Under the pieces are notes generated by a model. The model was not told the origin of the DNA. It made no database searches and was given only the letters and a program-made list of their open reading frames with translations. A stretch of DNA of 64,000 nucleotides from Posidonia oceanica (lineage: Eukaryota; Streptophyta; Magnoliopsida; Alismatales; Posidoniaceae): assembly GCA_037176725.1 (NCBI GenBank), contig JAZBRS010000014.1, positions 75,622,501 to 75,686,500 on the forward strand. Reading direction: 5' to 3'. This document shows, piece after piece, positions 20,763-30,913 of the stretch (positions are counted from its first letter, which is position 1; each line of letters starts with the position of its first letter). A program made the translations under genes and the position numbers.

Positions 20763-21344
20763 CCTATACCTCTAGAGGGAGAGAAAATGATAGGTCGAGA
20801 GTGAGAGTGAAAGCAAAAAAAAGGAAAAAAAAAAGTGAAAAGAAAAGAAAAAGATCAAAAGAAATATCAATAAAAAGAAATCAATCAATAAAAGGGCATA
20901 AAAAAAAGGAAGATAGAAGTCGAAGATAGAAGTCAGCCCTAGAGATAGAAGTGAGCAGAATAGCCCTATCCCTACAACTATCTTGGAGAGGAGTTGGAGC
21001 ATACGCTTGGAAAGCCCACAAATCCTCTAGGGACTACCCACCCCTGTCTTGTAGCAGCTCCCCAGCACCAGACCAGGTGTTTTTCCCTCCAAGCCAGGGA
21101 TATAGTAAACCTGCAAACCTATGAGGGAGTAAAAAAAAATGAAAAAGAAAAATAAAAGAGTAGGTGTAGGTCCTAGAGAGTTTGGCATGGAGCTTTGTTT
21201 CTCACCGCACCATCAGACACACCACCCTCTAAGACACCATCCATTCTAGAGAGCCACCTATAGTCTAGGAGTCCAGGTAGAGTCTCGTGAGTTGAGGACT
21301 ACTCTTTCCTATATAGCAGGCATTCCTAGCATTCCAAATGCTGA
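20763..21344 (+). other. Og0 3' region, first part
   Basis: Non-coding. It contains the purine-rich tract 20775-20945 and the conserved phrase GAGAGTTTGGCATGGAGC at 21176-21193. It closely parallels Og2 36822-37385 and more distantly Og1 2630-3260. Confidence 0.75.
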
Positions 21345-21600
21345 GGGCAACATGCATCTACAAACAAAATTGCATAAGTCATGCATAAAAAAACAAAATT
21401 TGCATAAGTCATGCATCTACAACAAAAAGTTTGCGTACATCATGCATCTACAACAAAAGTTTGCATAAATCATGCATCTACAACAAAAGTTGCATAAATC
21501 ATGCATCTTCAACAGAAATTGCATAAATCATACATATTCAATACAAATAAATCAATCATGCGCTTAATCTTGCATAAATCATGCATGCATCAATCACTTC
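21345..21600 (+). repeat. ~28-bp GCATAAATCATGCATCTACAA array (Og0)
   Basis: About eight units built on TTGCATAAATCATGCATCTA with A-rich spacers. Og2 carries the same array in expanded form at 37385-37800. In Og1 the corresponding place instead leads to the extra ORF. Confidence 0.88.
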
Positions 21601-22317
21601 TCTACTCTCCCTTTCGACTTTGCAAGGCATCGAACAGTTCTCGACCAGAGGCAGGTCAACTGCTTTCTGGATGAACTAGTTGGGATAGTACTTCCACCGG
21701 GGGAGTCTCTCCTTGGTTTTATCCTCTAGCATCGGGCTGGTAGCCCTAATTGCCCAGATGACATCCATCAATGTGTCTGGCGTTCTGGTCAGCAAGCACG
21801 ATAGTCTTGTCTGGAGTTTCCTTCTCCGGGCTGGTACCCCAAACTACTCGTTTGACATCCGTCATATTGTCCAACTTTCCGGCAGACGAGTTTGATGACT
21901 TGTTGCCACTCTACTTGACTGATAGACTCGTTGGTTCGTCACCTTTTTCCTTTATACCAGGGACATCTGTATCGCCCATTGGTATCGTCTTATTCTCTGC
22001 ATCTGGGCTGACACCCCTAACTGTCACGGGATAGTCTACAGACCTCTACTTCACCTTCGGGTGTGGTATTCCCATTGCTTTGTGGCATCTTGGGTGACGG
22101 GTCTTGTGACTGGACACCGCCCCTCTAGTCTGACAAGTTCGTTGACTTGTCATTCCTCTCTCGATACCAGGGACATCTTTGACTACTTGTTGGTATCATG
22201 CCCCTCTCTGCGCAAGTTTGGACTAACCACCAACTTGTTGCCAGACATCACAATAGCATTTCACACTCTGCATGCATCCCCAGTAGGACCAGCATGGCAT
22301 ACTCAGTGATACACATC
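21601..22317 (+). other. Og0 3' region, single-copy module block
   Basis: No gene. It parallels Og2 37830-38225 and holds single copies of dyad modules, including GGGCTGGTACCCCAAACTAC (21829-21848), GACAAGTTCGTTGACTTGTC (22129-22148) and ATACCAGGGACATC (22174-22187). It lacks the Og2-type CCGATAAGT array. Confidence 0.65.
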
Positions 22318-23205
22318 TTCCTAGCTTAAAGCTACCGGCTCAGCGATCCTCGCTTGGAGCTACCGGCTCAGCGATCCTCGCCTGGAGCTACCGGCTCGGC
22401 GATCTTGATCCTTGTCCTCGCTTAGAGCTACCGGCTTAGCGATCTTCGCCTGAAGCTACCGGCTCGGCGATCTTGATCCTTGACCTCGCTTAGAACTGCT
22501 AGCTCAGCAATCTTCGCCTGGAGCTACCGGCTCGGCGATCCTGATCTTTATCATCGCTTAGAGTTACCGGCTTAGTGATCCTCGCTTGGAGCTACGGCTC
22601 GGCGATCTTGATCCTTGTCCTCGCTTAGAGCTGCTGGCTCAGCAATCCTCGCTTGGAGCTACCAGCTCGGTGATCTTGATCTTTGTCCTTGCTTAGATCT
22701 ACCGACTCAACGATCCTCGCCTGTAGCTACCGGCTCGGCGATCTTGATCCTTGTCCTCGCTTAGAGCTACCGGCTCAGCGATCCTCACCAGGAGTTACCG
22801 GCTTGGCGATCTTGATCCTTGTCCTTGCTTAGAGCCACCAGCTCAGTGATCCTCGCTTGGAGCTATCGGCTTTGCGATCTTGATCTTCATCATCAATTAA
22901 AGCTAACGGCTCAGCAATCTTCACTTGGAGCTACCGACTCAGCGATCCTCGCTTAGTGCGACTGGCTCAGCGATCCTTGCTTAGAGCTACTGGCTCAATG
23001 ATCCTCGCTTGGAGCTACCAGCTCGGTGATCTTGATATTCATCCTCGCTTACAGCTACCGGTTCAACGATTCTCGCCTGTAGCTACCGGCTCGGCGATCT
23101 TGATCTTTATCCTCGCTTGGAGCTACCGGCTCAGCGATCCTCACTTAGAGCTACCGGCTCAGCGATCCTCGCTTGGAGCTACTGGCTCAGCGATCCTCAT
23201 CACCA
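22318..23205 (+). repeat. 28/36-bp GAGCTACCGGCTCAGCGATC array (Og0)
   Basis: About 28 units of CTTGGAGCTACCGGCTCAGC plus GATCCTCG, interleaved with a longer type ending GATCTTGATCCTTGTCCTCG. Each unit has the dyad GAGC-TACCG-GCTC. Og2 carries one diverged unit at the same position (about 38858-38886: CGCTTAGAGTAACATGACTC then AGTGATCC), which looks like the unamplified seed. Confidence 0.92.
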
Positions 23206-23490
23206 GTATCACAACATCCACATTAGCATCACATACACATGCATCGCTCGTGCACCCCCAGCAGACTTTAGCACATATGAGCACCAGCATGCCATCGGCA
23301 TTGCAGGATTAGCATCAGCATTGCATCCTAGCATTTACATTAGCATTTGCATTGTGGCAATGAGTTATGATTTTCGGTGCATCCGCCAGATAAGTGACTC
23401 ACGCCAATAGCAACACTGCTTCCCCACTGACTACGATCGTGGTGTCTTGTCAACCCTGAGCAGCGGCCTTGGTTCCCTCGACTTCGCTCA
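23206..23490 (+). other. Og0 region before the PPT
   Basis: Non-coding. Shared almost word for word with Og2 38890-39177 (CACATACACATGCATCGCT, AGCACCAGCATGCCAT, GTGACTCACGCCAA) and partly with Og1 7480-7700. Confidence 0.8.
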
Positions 23491-23502
23491 GGGAGGGGCA
23501 CC
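23491..23502 (+). promoter_or_regulatory. Polypurine tract of Og0
   Basis: GGGAGGGGCACC directly before TGTAGACACCCT. It shows that the LTR at 23503 is the 3' LTR of the unit on its left. Confidence 0.88.
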
Positions 23503-23797
23503 TGTAGACACCCTGATTTTGTAGTCCTTCGTCGGCGGTTTTCTCCCAGGAATGTGCTCGGTCATGGCAGCCCCCCACCTATTCACCAATCCTAGACTAA
23601 GCCTAAACCTAAGCCTTGTCCAAAACCAATCCTAAACCTAAGCCTTGTCCAAGACTAAGCCTAAACCTAAGCCTTGTCCAAAACCAAGCCTAAACCCAAA
23701 CCGTGTCCTAAACCAAGCCTAAACCCAAGTCCAAGCCCAAGCCCAACCAAAAATCCAACCAAAAACACCCAAAAATATCAAAAAATACTCTCTGGGT

Positions 23798-23937
23798 TGT
23801 TGGACGCTGGATGTGCCCGCATCTTATGTAAGACGCAGGAAGGCTAGCGTCTAACACCGTTCAGCTCTTTGGTGTGTAGGACGCTACCTGAGGTAGCGTC
23901 TTACATAAGACGCAGCTCAGGTAGGCGTCCAACGCAC
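23798..23937 (+). repeat. Palindromic LTR cassettes 1 and 2 (Og0/Og2 5' LTR)
   Basis: Two neighbouring cassettes of about 60 bp. Each has outer arms GT(G/T)NNGACGC and GCGTC(T/C)AAC and an inner palindrome of the type GCGTCTTAC-GTAAGACGC. In the second, GACGCTACCTGAGGTAGCGT plus C (23880-23900) is a perfect hairpin. Orthologous cassettes lie at 39570-39708 in the 3' LTR. Confidence 0.8.
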
Positions 23938-24295
23938 CGGGACTGATAGAGGTTGGTTTTGGAATTCCAAACGACTCCCAAATGCAAATGCCTTTGTGCC
24001 CTCTGTCCTAAATGCATTTCTTGCCAAGTCCTACGTCCCCTCATTTCCACTTCTTATGTTTCAACCCATGCAACCATACAAAAAGGATTTTTCCTCTCCA
24101 TTAAAGGGGAGGCACCCATTTTCCTGTGGATTTCCAGAGCATCACAGCCCACATACCCCTCGAATTCTCACACTTCCAGCCACCCCAAACACTCCTGGGA
24201 CACAACCGAATCAGTCCGGCCCCTATAACTGCCATCCAAGCCATTACAAATAGGAGAAAGCCGCCGGCGTCGGGGAAGCCACACCAAATGCCAAA

Positions 24296-24307
24296 ACAGG
24301 TAAGTGC
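24296..24307 (+). other. Putative 5' splice donor in the Og2 5' LTR
   Basis: AACAG|GTAAGTGC with the border at 24299/24300, a perfect plant donor consensus, followed by CCCCGTAGC. Paired with the acceptor at 28220 it would remove about 2.6 kb (not counting the nested solo LTR), including the LTR end and the PBS. The 3' LTR has AATAG|GTAGGT at 40073/40074. Confidence 0.65.
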
Positions 24308-24733
24308 ATTCCTCCCCGTAGCTTAGAACCTTATTTCTTACGTCGTGAATATTAGTTTCAATGCATGCTACGTGAGTTTAACTTCTGATATATCGCTGTT
24401 AGTCCTTATTTTTGTTTTTCAGTGATGGGTTCTGGCCGTTGAACTTGGCCGAGAACCCATCCTCCCATTACTTGCATCCCAAGGTTCCTCATGACCTTCC
24501 CGAACCTCGACGATGAGCCATAGCTGAGCCCCGTGAGCTCCCCGGTCCTCCAATGGCCGGAGAACTCATCGGATTCCGGTGAGAGGCAAGTGGAGGTGGG
24601 GAGGACGATTTATACATCTGTTTTTTATAATAATTACATATTTATGCTCGTGAATGTCCACTCTTGCTTGGTGAATGCCTTTTGTTTCGATTCGATCTAG
24701 TTTGAATGGATTTTCAGATTCGATGCTCTGTCA

Positions 24734-24795
24734 GTGCATTGGATGCTGAGTTTGGTGCGTCCAACGTTGGACGCTGCCTTGGCCAGTGTCCAATG
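24734..24795 (+). repeat. Palindromic LTR cassette 3
   Basis: It contains the perfect 18-bp palindrome GCGTCCAACGTTGGACGC (24757-24774), flanked by diverged outer arms GTGCATTGGATGC and GTGTCCAATG. The 3' LTR equivalent is 40529-40590, where the inner part reads GCATCTTACGTAAGACGC. Confidence 0.8.
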
Positions 24796-24869
24796 TCTTG
24801 ATGTTTATTTTTGTATAATTTCGTTTACAAAAATGTTTTATACATCTTCTGATGATTTATCCGTGCTAC

Positions 24870-26175
24870 TGTAGTAACCCTGAAATTCAGATTGTCCATG
24901 CACGATGTCAAAGCTCGCGTGCACCGATCGGAAATAGGTTCACTATTAGCGGTTGGATCCGAGGAAGGAAACTCTACTCGGAAATGCTGGCAAAAGAGGA
25001 AAAAAGGAAAGATAAGATAAATCAGAGTTGCCACCATGTTTATTAAGTCAGGAGATAAGGAAAACCGGGGAAATGCATGAAGGCCAAGATTAGTGGCGTG
25101 TCCAACGTTGGACGCACCAGGCAGTGCGTCCAACAGGTCGGGAAGGTTCCTGGCCAAGATTAGTGGCCAAATCGACCAAAAATCGCTAACCAACTTGCTA
25201 GGAAGCAAGAGGGAGTGACGATGAGCATGTCCATATGCTTGGCGCTAGAAATGGGTGGGTGGATTGCTCCACCGACCTCCTCCTCCTCGTGGTTGGCGGT
25301 CGAGGCTTTTCTGGCCAACCAAGGAGGCGTGCGTGCGTGCAAACTAGCTTAACATATTACTATGTGCACATGCTAGCTAGGGGGGAAGAGAAATGCACCT
25401 GAACGCGGCCGGGAAGCGGTGTTTGCAGTTGGCCGGAAGCAAGGAAGAAGGCGGCAGCGGCTACTCTGGCGAGCTCCTGGGACGCAAGGGAAGCACGAGA
25501 GAGGTTGCTGGAAGCTTGGGTGCACTCGTGGTAGCTCACTCAAGGTTCGGGAGGCTGCAAATTCTCTTGCAAATGCCTGTGGTGTCCTGCCAAAGGCAGT
25601 GAACTTGCTGGTTTTGTTGGGTTCCTCTTGCACATGGCCAAGATCGGCAGAGGTGGCAGAGGCATGGCAGGGCATGGCGTGAGTGGGGAGGCCACGAGGC
25701 ATGTTAGGGGAGTTAGTGTGGCTTGTTCGGAGGTGGCCAAAGTCGCGGTGGTGGCAGCACGCAAGCGGCGGTGGCAGTGGGTGCAGGTGAGAGCGGAAGA
25801 CCCGGCAGTGGAGGAATGGATGTCGTGGCAGGGGGCAGGTGGGCTTGGCACCTAGCGAGTGGCTGTAGTGGGGTGAGGGGACAACTAGTAGGTGCGGCAT
25901 GGGTGGAAGGATGGACAGAGGTGGTGAGCCAGAGGTGGCGGTGGCCGCTGCAACTCCTGGTTCATTAGACGCTGGCATAGGACGCGTCCAACGTTGGATG
26001 CTGCCAATGCCGGCGTCCAACGAGCCTGAGAAGAAAAAGGCCCAAGTTGGGCTTTGGTTAGGTGGGCTTGAGTGAAGGCTTTGGGAGGTTTTAGGTGAGA
26101 ATGGCTATCCCAGGGTGCGAGCGAGCATGCAGGAGAAACCACCATCTTCCAGGCTGTCAAAATGAGGTGTTTAGA
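24870..26175 (-). mobile_element. Solo LTR S (1.3 kb, internally deleted), inserted in the shared LTR
   Basis: Read on the minus strand it starts TCTAAACACCTC (a mutated TGTAGACACCCC) and ends GGGTTACTACA. It is flanked by the perfect 5-bp duplication GCTAC (24865-24869 and 26176-26180). There is no PBS, PPT or internal region. The ends belong to the Og1/TG1 LTR type, but it carries GCGTCCAACGTTGGACGC palindromes (25094-25134, 25972-26022) like the Og2 and TG2 LTRs. The conserved hairpin block is missing: sequence jumps from GGAAATGCATGAA to GGCCAAGATTAG near 25081, an internal deletion. A donor-like CAG|GTGCAT lies at 25399/25398. Confidence 0.9.
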
Positions 26176-26285
26176 GCTACATACATTCTATTTTACTTTA
26201 TCTCAATCATGTTTCTATTATAACAGCATTAAAATTAAAAATATGCTTTCTTCTCTGAGTTTTTACCTTGAAATTTGTTTACAAG

Positions 26286-26606
26286 GTGTAAGATGCCAAC
26301 TGTTACAGCATCTTACGTTGGATGCTGGATATCACAGCGTCCAACACTTCTGTTTTCTGCTTCTTTGTTTCTATCCATCAGAAAAGATTTGTTTGTTTCA
26401 TTGAGATTTTTACCCACAATGTTGGATGTGGAGTTGGAAAGCTTATCATGATTTACATCATATTTCAGTTGATCTTCATGGTTTCTAAGATCTGAGCATG
26501 CTATTTATTTCCCAGACAAGGCATATTTTTATTCCTGAGCTCTCTGTGTTAGACGCTGGGCCCTATGCGTCTAACATAGGACGCTGGGAATCCCAATGTC
26601 CAACAC
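26286..26606 (+). repeat. Palindromic LTR cassettes 4 and 5
   Basis: Cassette 4 is 26286-26347 (GTGTAAGATGC ... GCATCTTACGTTGGATGC ... GCGTCCAACAC). Cassette 5 is 26546-26606, with TGTTAGACGC pairing GCGTCTAACA around TGGGCCCTAT, followed by a second hairpin GGACGCTGGGA/TCCCAATGTCC. Orthologues in the 3' LTR are 40769-40829 and 41007-41068. Confidence 0.8.
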
Positions 26607-26891
26607 TTCCAGTAGACTTAACCCTGTTTCAAAGCTTTCCAACATCGTTTTCGGGTCTGTTTGTTTTGATTTTGATCGTCCAATATAATTTGCATGTCTA
26701 CAGTGTTTTGAGGTATATAGTTTTCACTTTTGGCATATTTCAAAGGCATTCAGTACATTTTCAAAGGCATATAGCATGTTTTCACTTGGCATGGCATAAT
26801 CGCTCTCAGGCGTACAGTAAGTGGCATCATTGCCAACATTTAGCCACAAATGAGTGGAGTCACCTAGAAAGATCGACTCTCTTGGGCGCAT

Positions 26892-27048
26892 GGGGGTGCC
26901 TAACACCTTCCTCATGCGTAATAGGAGTCCTTACCTGATCTTTGGCCTGTAATGACCTTGTGTCATATTCTTTTTATTTTTATCATTTTACATGTTTTCC
27001 GGTTTTCCTCGTCTTTCCTGATTCCAAAATAGACTAGGTGGCGACTCC
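26892..27048 (+). promoter_or_regulatory. Shared LTR 3' core: hairpin block and PBS-like decamer
   Basis: GGGGGTGCCTAACACCTTCC at 26892 continues to GGAGTCCTTACC at 26935. TGGCGACTCC at 27039-27048 is identical to the first ten bases of the real PBS at 27223. Confidence 0.6.
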
Positions 27049-27222
27049 AAATTTTGTTTTCTTTTCTTCAACTTTCGCCTGTTTTTTTTACATCTTTTTG
27101 CCGTGACCCATGAATCGGCACGTTCGAGCCGTTCGGTCGCATGGTTACACCCGTTTTTTACATCTTTTTGCCAAGACCCATGATTCGGCAATCGTGCCGT
27201 TCGGTCGCATGGTTACAGAAAC

Positions 27223-27240
27223 TGGCGACTCCGTTGGGGA
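27223..27240 (+). promoter_or_regulatory. Primer binding site of Og2
   Basis: TGGCGACTCCGTTGGGGA, five bases (GAAAC) after the LTR end. It differs from the TG1 PBS at one position. The first ten bases also occur inside each complete LTR. Confidence 0.88.
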
Positions 27241-28396
27241 TAACTAGACTCCAGCTTTCGCTTTCACTTTTCCGCTTAGTGGCTTTCTCCTGTGTGCATG
27301 ATTTCTTGCATGTGTTTGCTTTACTTGCTTGCCTTGTTATCCATGCTCTGATATCTTGCTTTGCGCCATATTTATATGCCTATCTTACACATTTGCCATG
27401 TCATGCTATACATGCTTTTGTTGTGGTGAGTGTTTTCCTTTTCACAAATCATGTCACTACATTAGCACATGCCATGTACATGTCTTTTGAAGTGTGTGTT
27501 TGATGTTTTCATGCCATATTTGGGTGTTTTCTTCACTTTTTGCAATTAAACCTAGGAATAATTAGAGATATGATTGCTTTCCCCCATGGTTTAATAAAAA
27601 AAATAAAAAAAATGAAAAGACTGATAAGAATGTACCCTAGGCAAAAATAGTGCCATACATTCACATCTACCTCTATGGTTTAAAGAAAAATGAAAGGACA
27701 AATAAGAATGTATCCTTGGCAAAACTAGAGCCAAACATTCACATTTATCCCCTTGGTTAATAAAAATCAAGTAGAAAACATCAAGCATACTTGCATACAT
27801 GATCACACTAGGGGCATGCATATTTTCTCCTCTGAGTCCACCCATCAGTCTACGAAGGGCAATCTCGTTCTTTTGTTCCATGGCTATTGGCATGGGACGA
27901 GTTGCCGATCTGTCTCCCCTTGTCCGGGGTCGTGTCGGTGTTAGTATGAGCTCGCTGCTATAGTAGGAGTCAAAGCTCCAATGCACCACTTGTTCTCTGC
28001 CTGAGCCTTAGCCAGGATTTAGAACGGGCACCTGCTTTCTACCCTTGAGTTGGAGACCTATATACCTTTGTGAGAACCCGGAGTAGAATATCTACTAGGA
28101 CACACTTAGATTGGTGAGAGAAAGCATATTAGAAAGCATTCATATGCATCATGCCACCCTAATAACATTTGCATTTTGTCTTGTCGAGATCTGACATTCG
28201 TTTTCTGTGTGTCAAAACAGGTTAGAGAGTGAGTTCCTTAGTCAGAGTTCGAGTTGTTGCTTCTCTGATACCCCTCTAGCGACATTTTCTCGACCATCTT
28301 TTCTCGAGTTATTCGTTGTCTCCAACGATAACTCCTCGTAGGTCTCATCCTTTTGGTTTTTGCCGTAGCCCTATCATTACTCGCTCTCGGTCAGCC
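27241..28396 (+). other. Og2 leader with putative splice acceptor
   Basis: No gene. It is homologous to the TG1 leader (shared TGAGTCCACCCA and GGTCGTGTCGGTG). It contains a direct duplication of about 76 bases (27610-27685 and 27686-27760, both with ATAAGAATGTA). Near the end, branch-point-like CTGAC (28191-28195) precedes TTTTCTGTGTGTCAAAACAG|GTTAG, with the border at 28220/28221, 26 bases after the branch A and 177 before the gag ATG. Confidence 0.65.
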
Positions 28397-30913
28397 ATGG
28401 TCCAGCGTGTTAGTGAGCCTTCACTTTCGATTGCTTTGGAGGAGGTCCCGAAGTCGACTCCTTACTCCTTTGCTGTCACTTCTGTTGTTCCTTCCTATCA
28501 GGCATTCCAGTCACAGGCGCCTGCGAGTTTCACTCCGCTCATTTCGGGGCGTCGGCAAACTTTTGTTAGTCCGAAGTTTGTCTCGGTGACCGCCACACGT
28601 GCTCCGGCTTTCCAGTTCACTGCTCCCCTTACTCAAGGCTTTGATACTTTTGGCACCCACTCTGTTGTGTCCTCTTCTGTTGTAGGATCCTTCCCCTTTG
28701 GACAGTCTGTGTCCCAACCACTTTTGGCCTCTAGTCCCTCACCGATCCTGCACTTCAGTCTTCCCACTGACGGGACCCCTTACGAGCAGTATCAGAATAT
28801 GATGGAGATGGCCCAGACACTGCAGGGTATGGCTCTATCTATTCGCCCACTTGTAGTTGCAACTACTCTTGAGTTCCCTCAGTAGTCAATTTCACTGTTC
28901 CAGGCACACCCTACTGCACCTCCACCTCAGCCATCGCCCTAGCTTCTCACTACACCGGTGATGGGGCCGACATCCGTGCCTTCAGCACAGACACTACTTA
29001 GTGCACAATATCCACCTCTGGTATCTGGTGGCCACCCCCTTATGCACAGAGCCCGCTACTTGGCACCATACCAGTGCAGCAGTTGTTGCTCCCTCATTCT
29101 GCACCCTACACAGCATAGTCTTCTACATATCCCTTTTTTGTGCCTCCACAAGTCCTACCTTCATCAAGCATACCACTTCCTTCAGTACCATCACACAGCT
29201 ACGCTGACCCTCGCGCCATGGCACCAGGTGGCGTGATGGTAGATCCAAAGGACCCCTTAGGGGTAGCCAATTCAACGTACGTAGCTCCTATCCTACCTGC
29301 ACAATCATCATCGGTAGCGCCCTTAAATACACTCCTTGCTAGAGTGGGGGATCTAGAGAGAGCGCAATGATCATCGTAGGGCGGAGACCGTCGGCCCTAC
29401 CAGTTTCGGGACCTCTGTTATTTCCTAGAGGTAGTACTCCCTGCAAATTTCCATGTCTCGGAATTCGAGAAGTATAACGGTACGGGTTGCCCAATCTCAC
29501 ATCTCCAGGCGTACTGCGGAGACCTTGCTCAGCTTTAGGCTGACGACAGACTCCTGATCTGGCTATTCCAGAAGAGTCTAACTGGTCCCGCGCTCAAGTG
29601 GTTCACTTCACTTGACATGGCCACGATCCGGACTTGGAATGACCTTAGTCAGGCGTTCTTGGAGCAGTACTCCTTCAATCTCGACTTGATCTCAAAGCGC
29701 GAGGATCTTGTCTCCACTAGGCAGAGACCCCATGAGCCATTCGGGGAGTATGTCAGCCGATGGCGCACCCTCGCCTCACAAGTTCGAGATAGGCCCTCCG
29801 ATGAGTAGTCTATCGAGATTATCATTCGAGGTGCGTAGCCAGACATAGGGGGCTTGTTGAGCATCCAGCCTATCACCACCTTTTCATCTTTGATTCGGGC
29901 GGGCGTCTGCGTGGAAGGCTCACTCCGTAGCGGCAGCTTTCCCGCACTATATGCATTTGCCAAATCCAACAGTGGCAGTAGTAGCAACAACTGTGGCAAC
30001 AACAACCCCAAGAGGAGAGATCCTCTGAAGCCTTCTATTGCATATGTTCAGTCCCATGCCACGCCAATCAATATGGTGGCTCAGCCTGGTCCAAGTCAAG
30101 TGATATATGCTCCAACACCTCGGACACACACACCACAGATCACTCCCGTTGCCCAACTAGTGTATCCTGCTCCATCGGTCCAGCAGGGACGCCCAGGGCA
30201 AGGACGGCCTCATCGCCCTCAACACAACTATGCTCCATTGGTTGAACCATTGAGTGCCGTCTTTCCCAAGGTCGCGTCACTCCTGAGGCTTCTTGAAGTT
30301 CGTCCACTGCCGAGTCCTCTTCCGTGCTGGTATAACGCGAACCTGTATTGCAGCTTCCATCGAATCGTGGGGCACTCGACTGACAGCTGTTTTACATTAC
30401 GGATTGCGATCCAAGATTTGATTGACCGCAGGGTCATCATTATCGACACTCAGGAGGCAGCCTCCACTCCTGTGCCTGGCCCTACACCTCAGCACCCCAA
30501 CATAGTTAACCAGCCCTTGCCTCCACACTCGAACTCGGGAGGCGCCGGGCCCTCAGGAGTTCATTGTATCTTTCCTTTTGAGCTTGCCACACCAGTAGTA
30601 GACCCCTCTTCTTTGATTCACCACATCTTTGAGTCTTTTCCTACGCACTTGTATCAGTAGGCTCTCACTAGTTCCGAGTCGGCAAATCATATGATACGGT
30701 TGACCGCAGAGTCGGAGCGCACCACTGTGCCATCCGCCACACCATCCCAAGTTTAGTCTCCTATTCGTTTGTCGGCCCGACCACAGCTAGGGTCTTCTCC
30801 CTCAACTTAGTACCCATTCCAATCGGTTTCCTCTCCTGCTAGCCTGCTTGTAGCCCCGTTGGAGCTAGAAGCTCACACCCCACTGGTCATCAGCCTGACT
30901 AGGGACACTCACC
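28397..30913 (+). pseudogene. gag: Og2 gag, stops and frameshifts
   Basis: Begins ATG 28397 (MVQRVSEPS), aligned with the MAQ starts of TG1 and TG2. The Ser/Pro-rich N-terminal part is in frame 2. The capsid region (about 29455-29800: LFQKSLTGPALKWF, LSQAFLEQYSFNLDL) and finger CSFHRIVGHSTDSC (30349-30390) are in frame 1 after a shift near 29100. In-frame stops include TAG at 28883, 28940, 29537, 29806, 29836 and 30658, plus TGA at 29368. Most sit where relatives have, or could have had, CAG. The product would form particles and bind genomic RNA. The region blends into the protease precursor near 30914 after another frame change. Confidence 0.85.

Larger units (their letters stand above)
20763..27217 (+). 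mobile_element. Og0: 3' end of another Ogre-like element sharing an LTR with Og2
   Basis: Bases 20763-23502 match the Og2 3' region from about 36822 to 39189 in order: purine tract, CACACCACC block, 28-bp array, CGAACAGTTCTC..., GGGCTGGTA modules, satellite, PPT. They run straight into the LTR at 23503-27217. That LTR is followed by a PBS and the Og2 internal region, so one LTR serves both units. The 5' part of Og0 lies beyond TG1 and Og1, off the left edge. Confidence 0.85.
23503..27217 (+). repeat. Shared LTR of Og0 (3') and Og2 (5')
   Basis: It begins TGTAGACACCCT after a PPT and ends GCATGGTTACA at 27217, five bases before a PBS. Without the nested solo LTR and its duplication it is 2.4 kb; the Og2 3' LTR is 2.6 kb. 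Over the first roughly 80 bases the two LTRs differ by four transitions and one indel by my count. The last 67 bases are a tandem duplication (27081-27149 and 27152-27217, both ending GGTTACA) that the 3' LTR has only once. It carries four palindromic cassette sites, a donor-like site and the conserved 3' core. Confidence 0.92.

Noticed and set aside
24000..24330. Overlapping ORFs in the Og2 5' LTR as a host gene
   Set aside because: They lie inside the LTR leader, are not open in the 3' LTR copy and show no domain.
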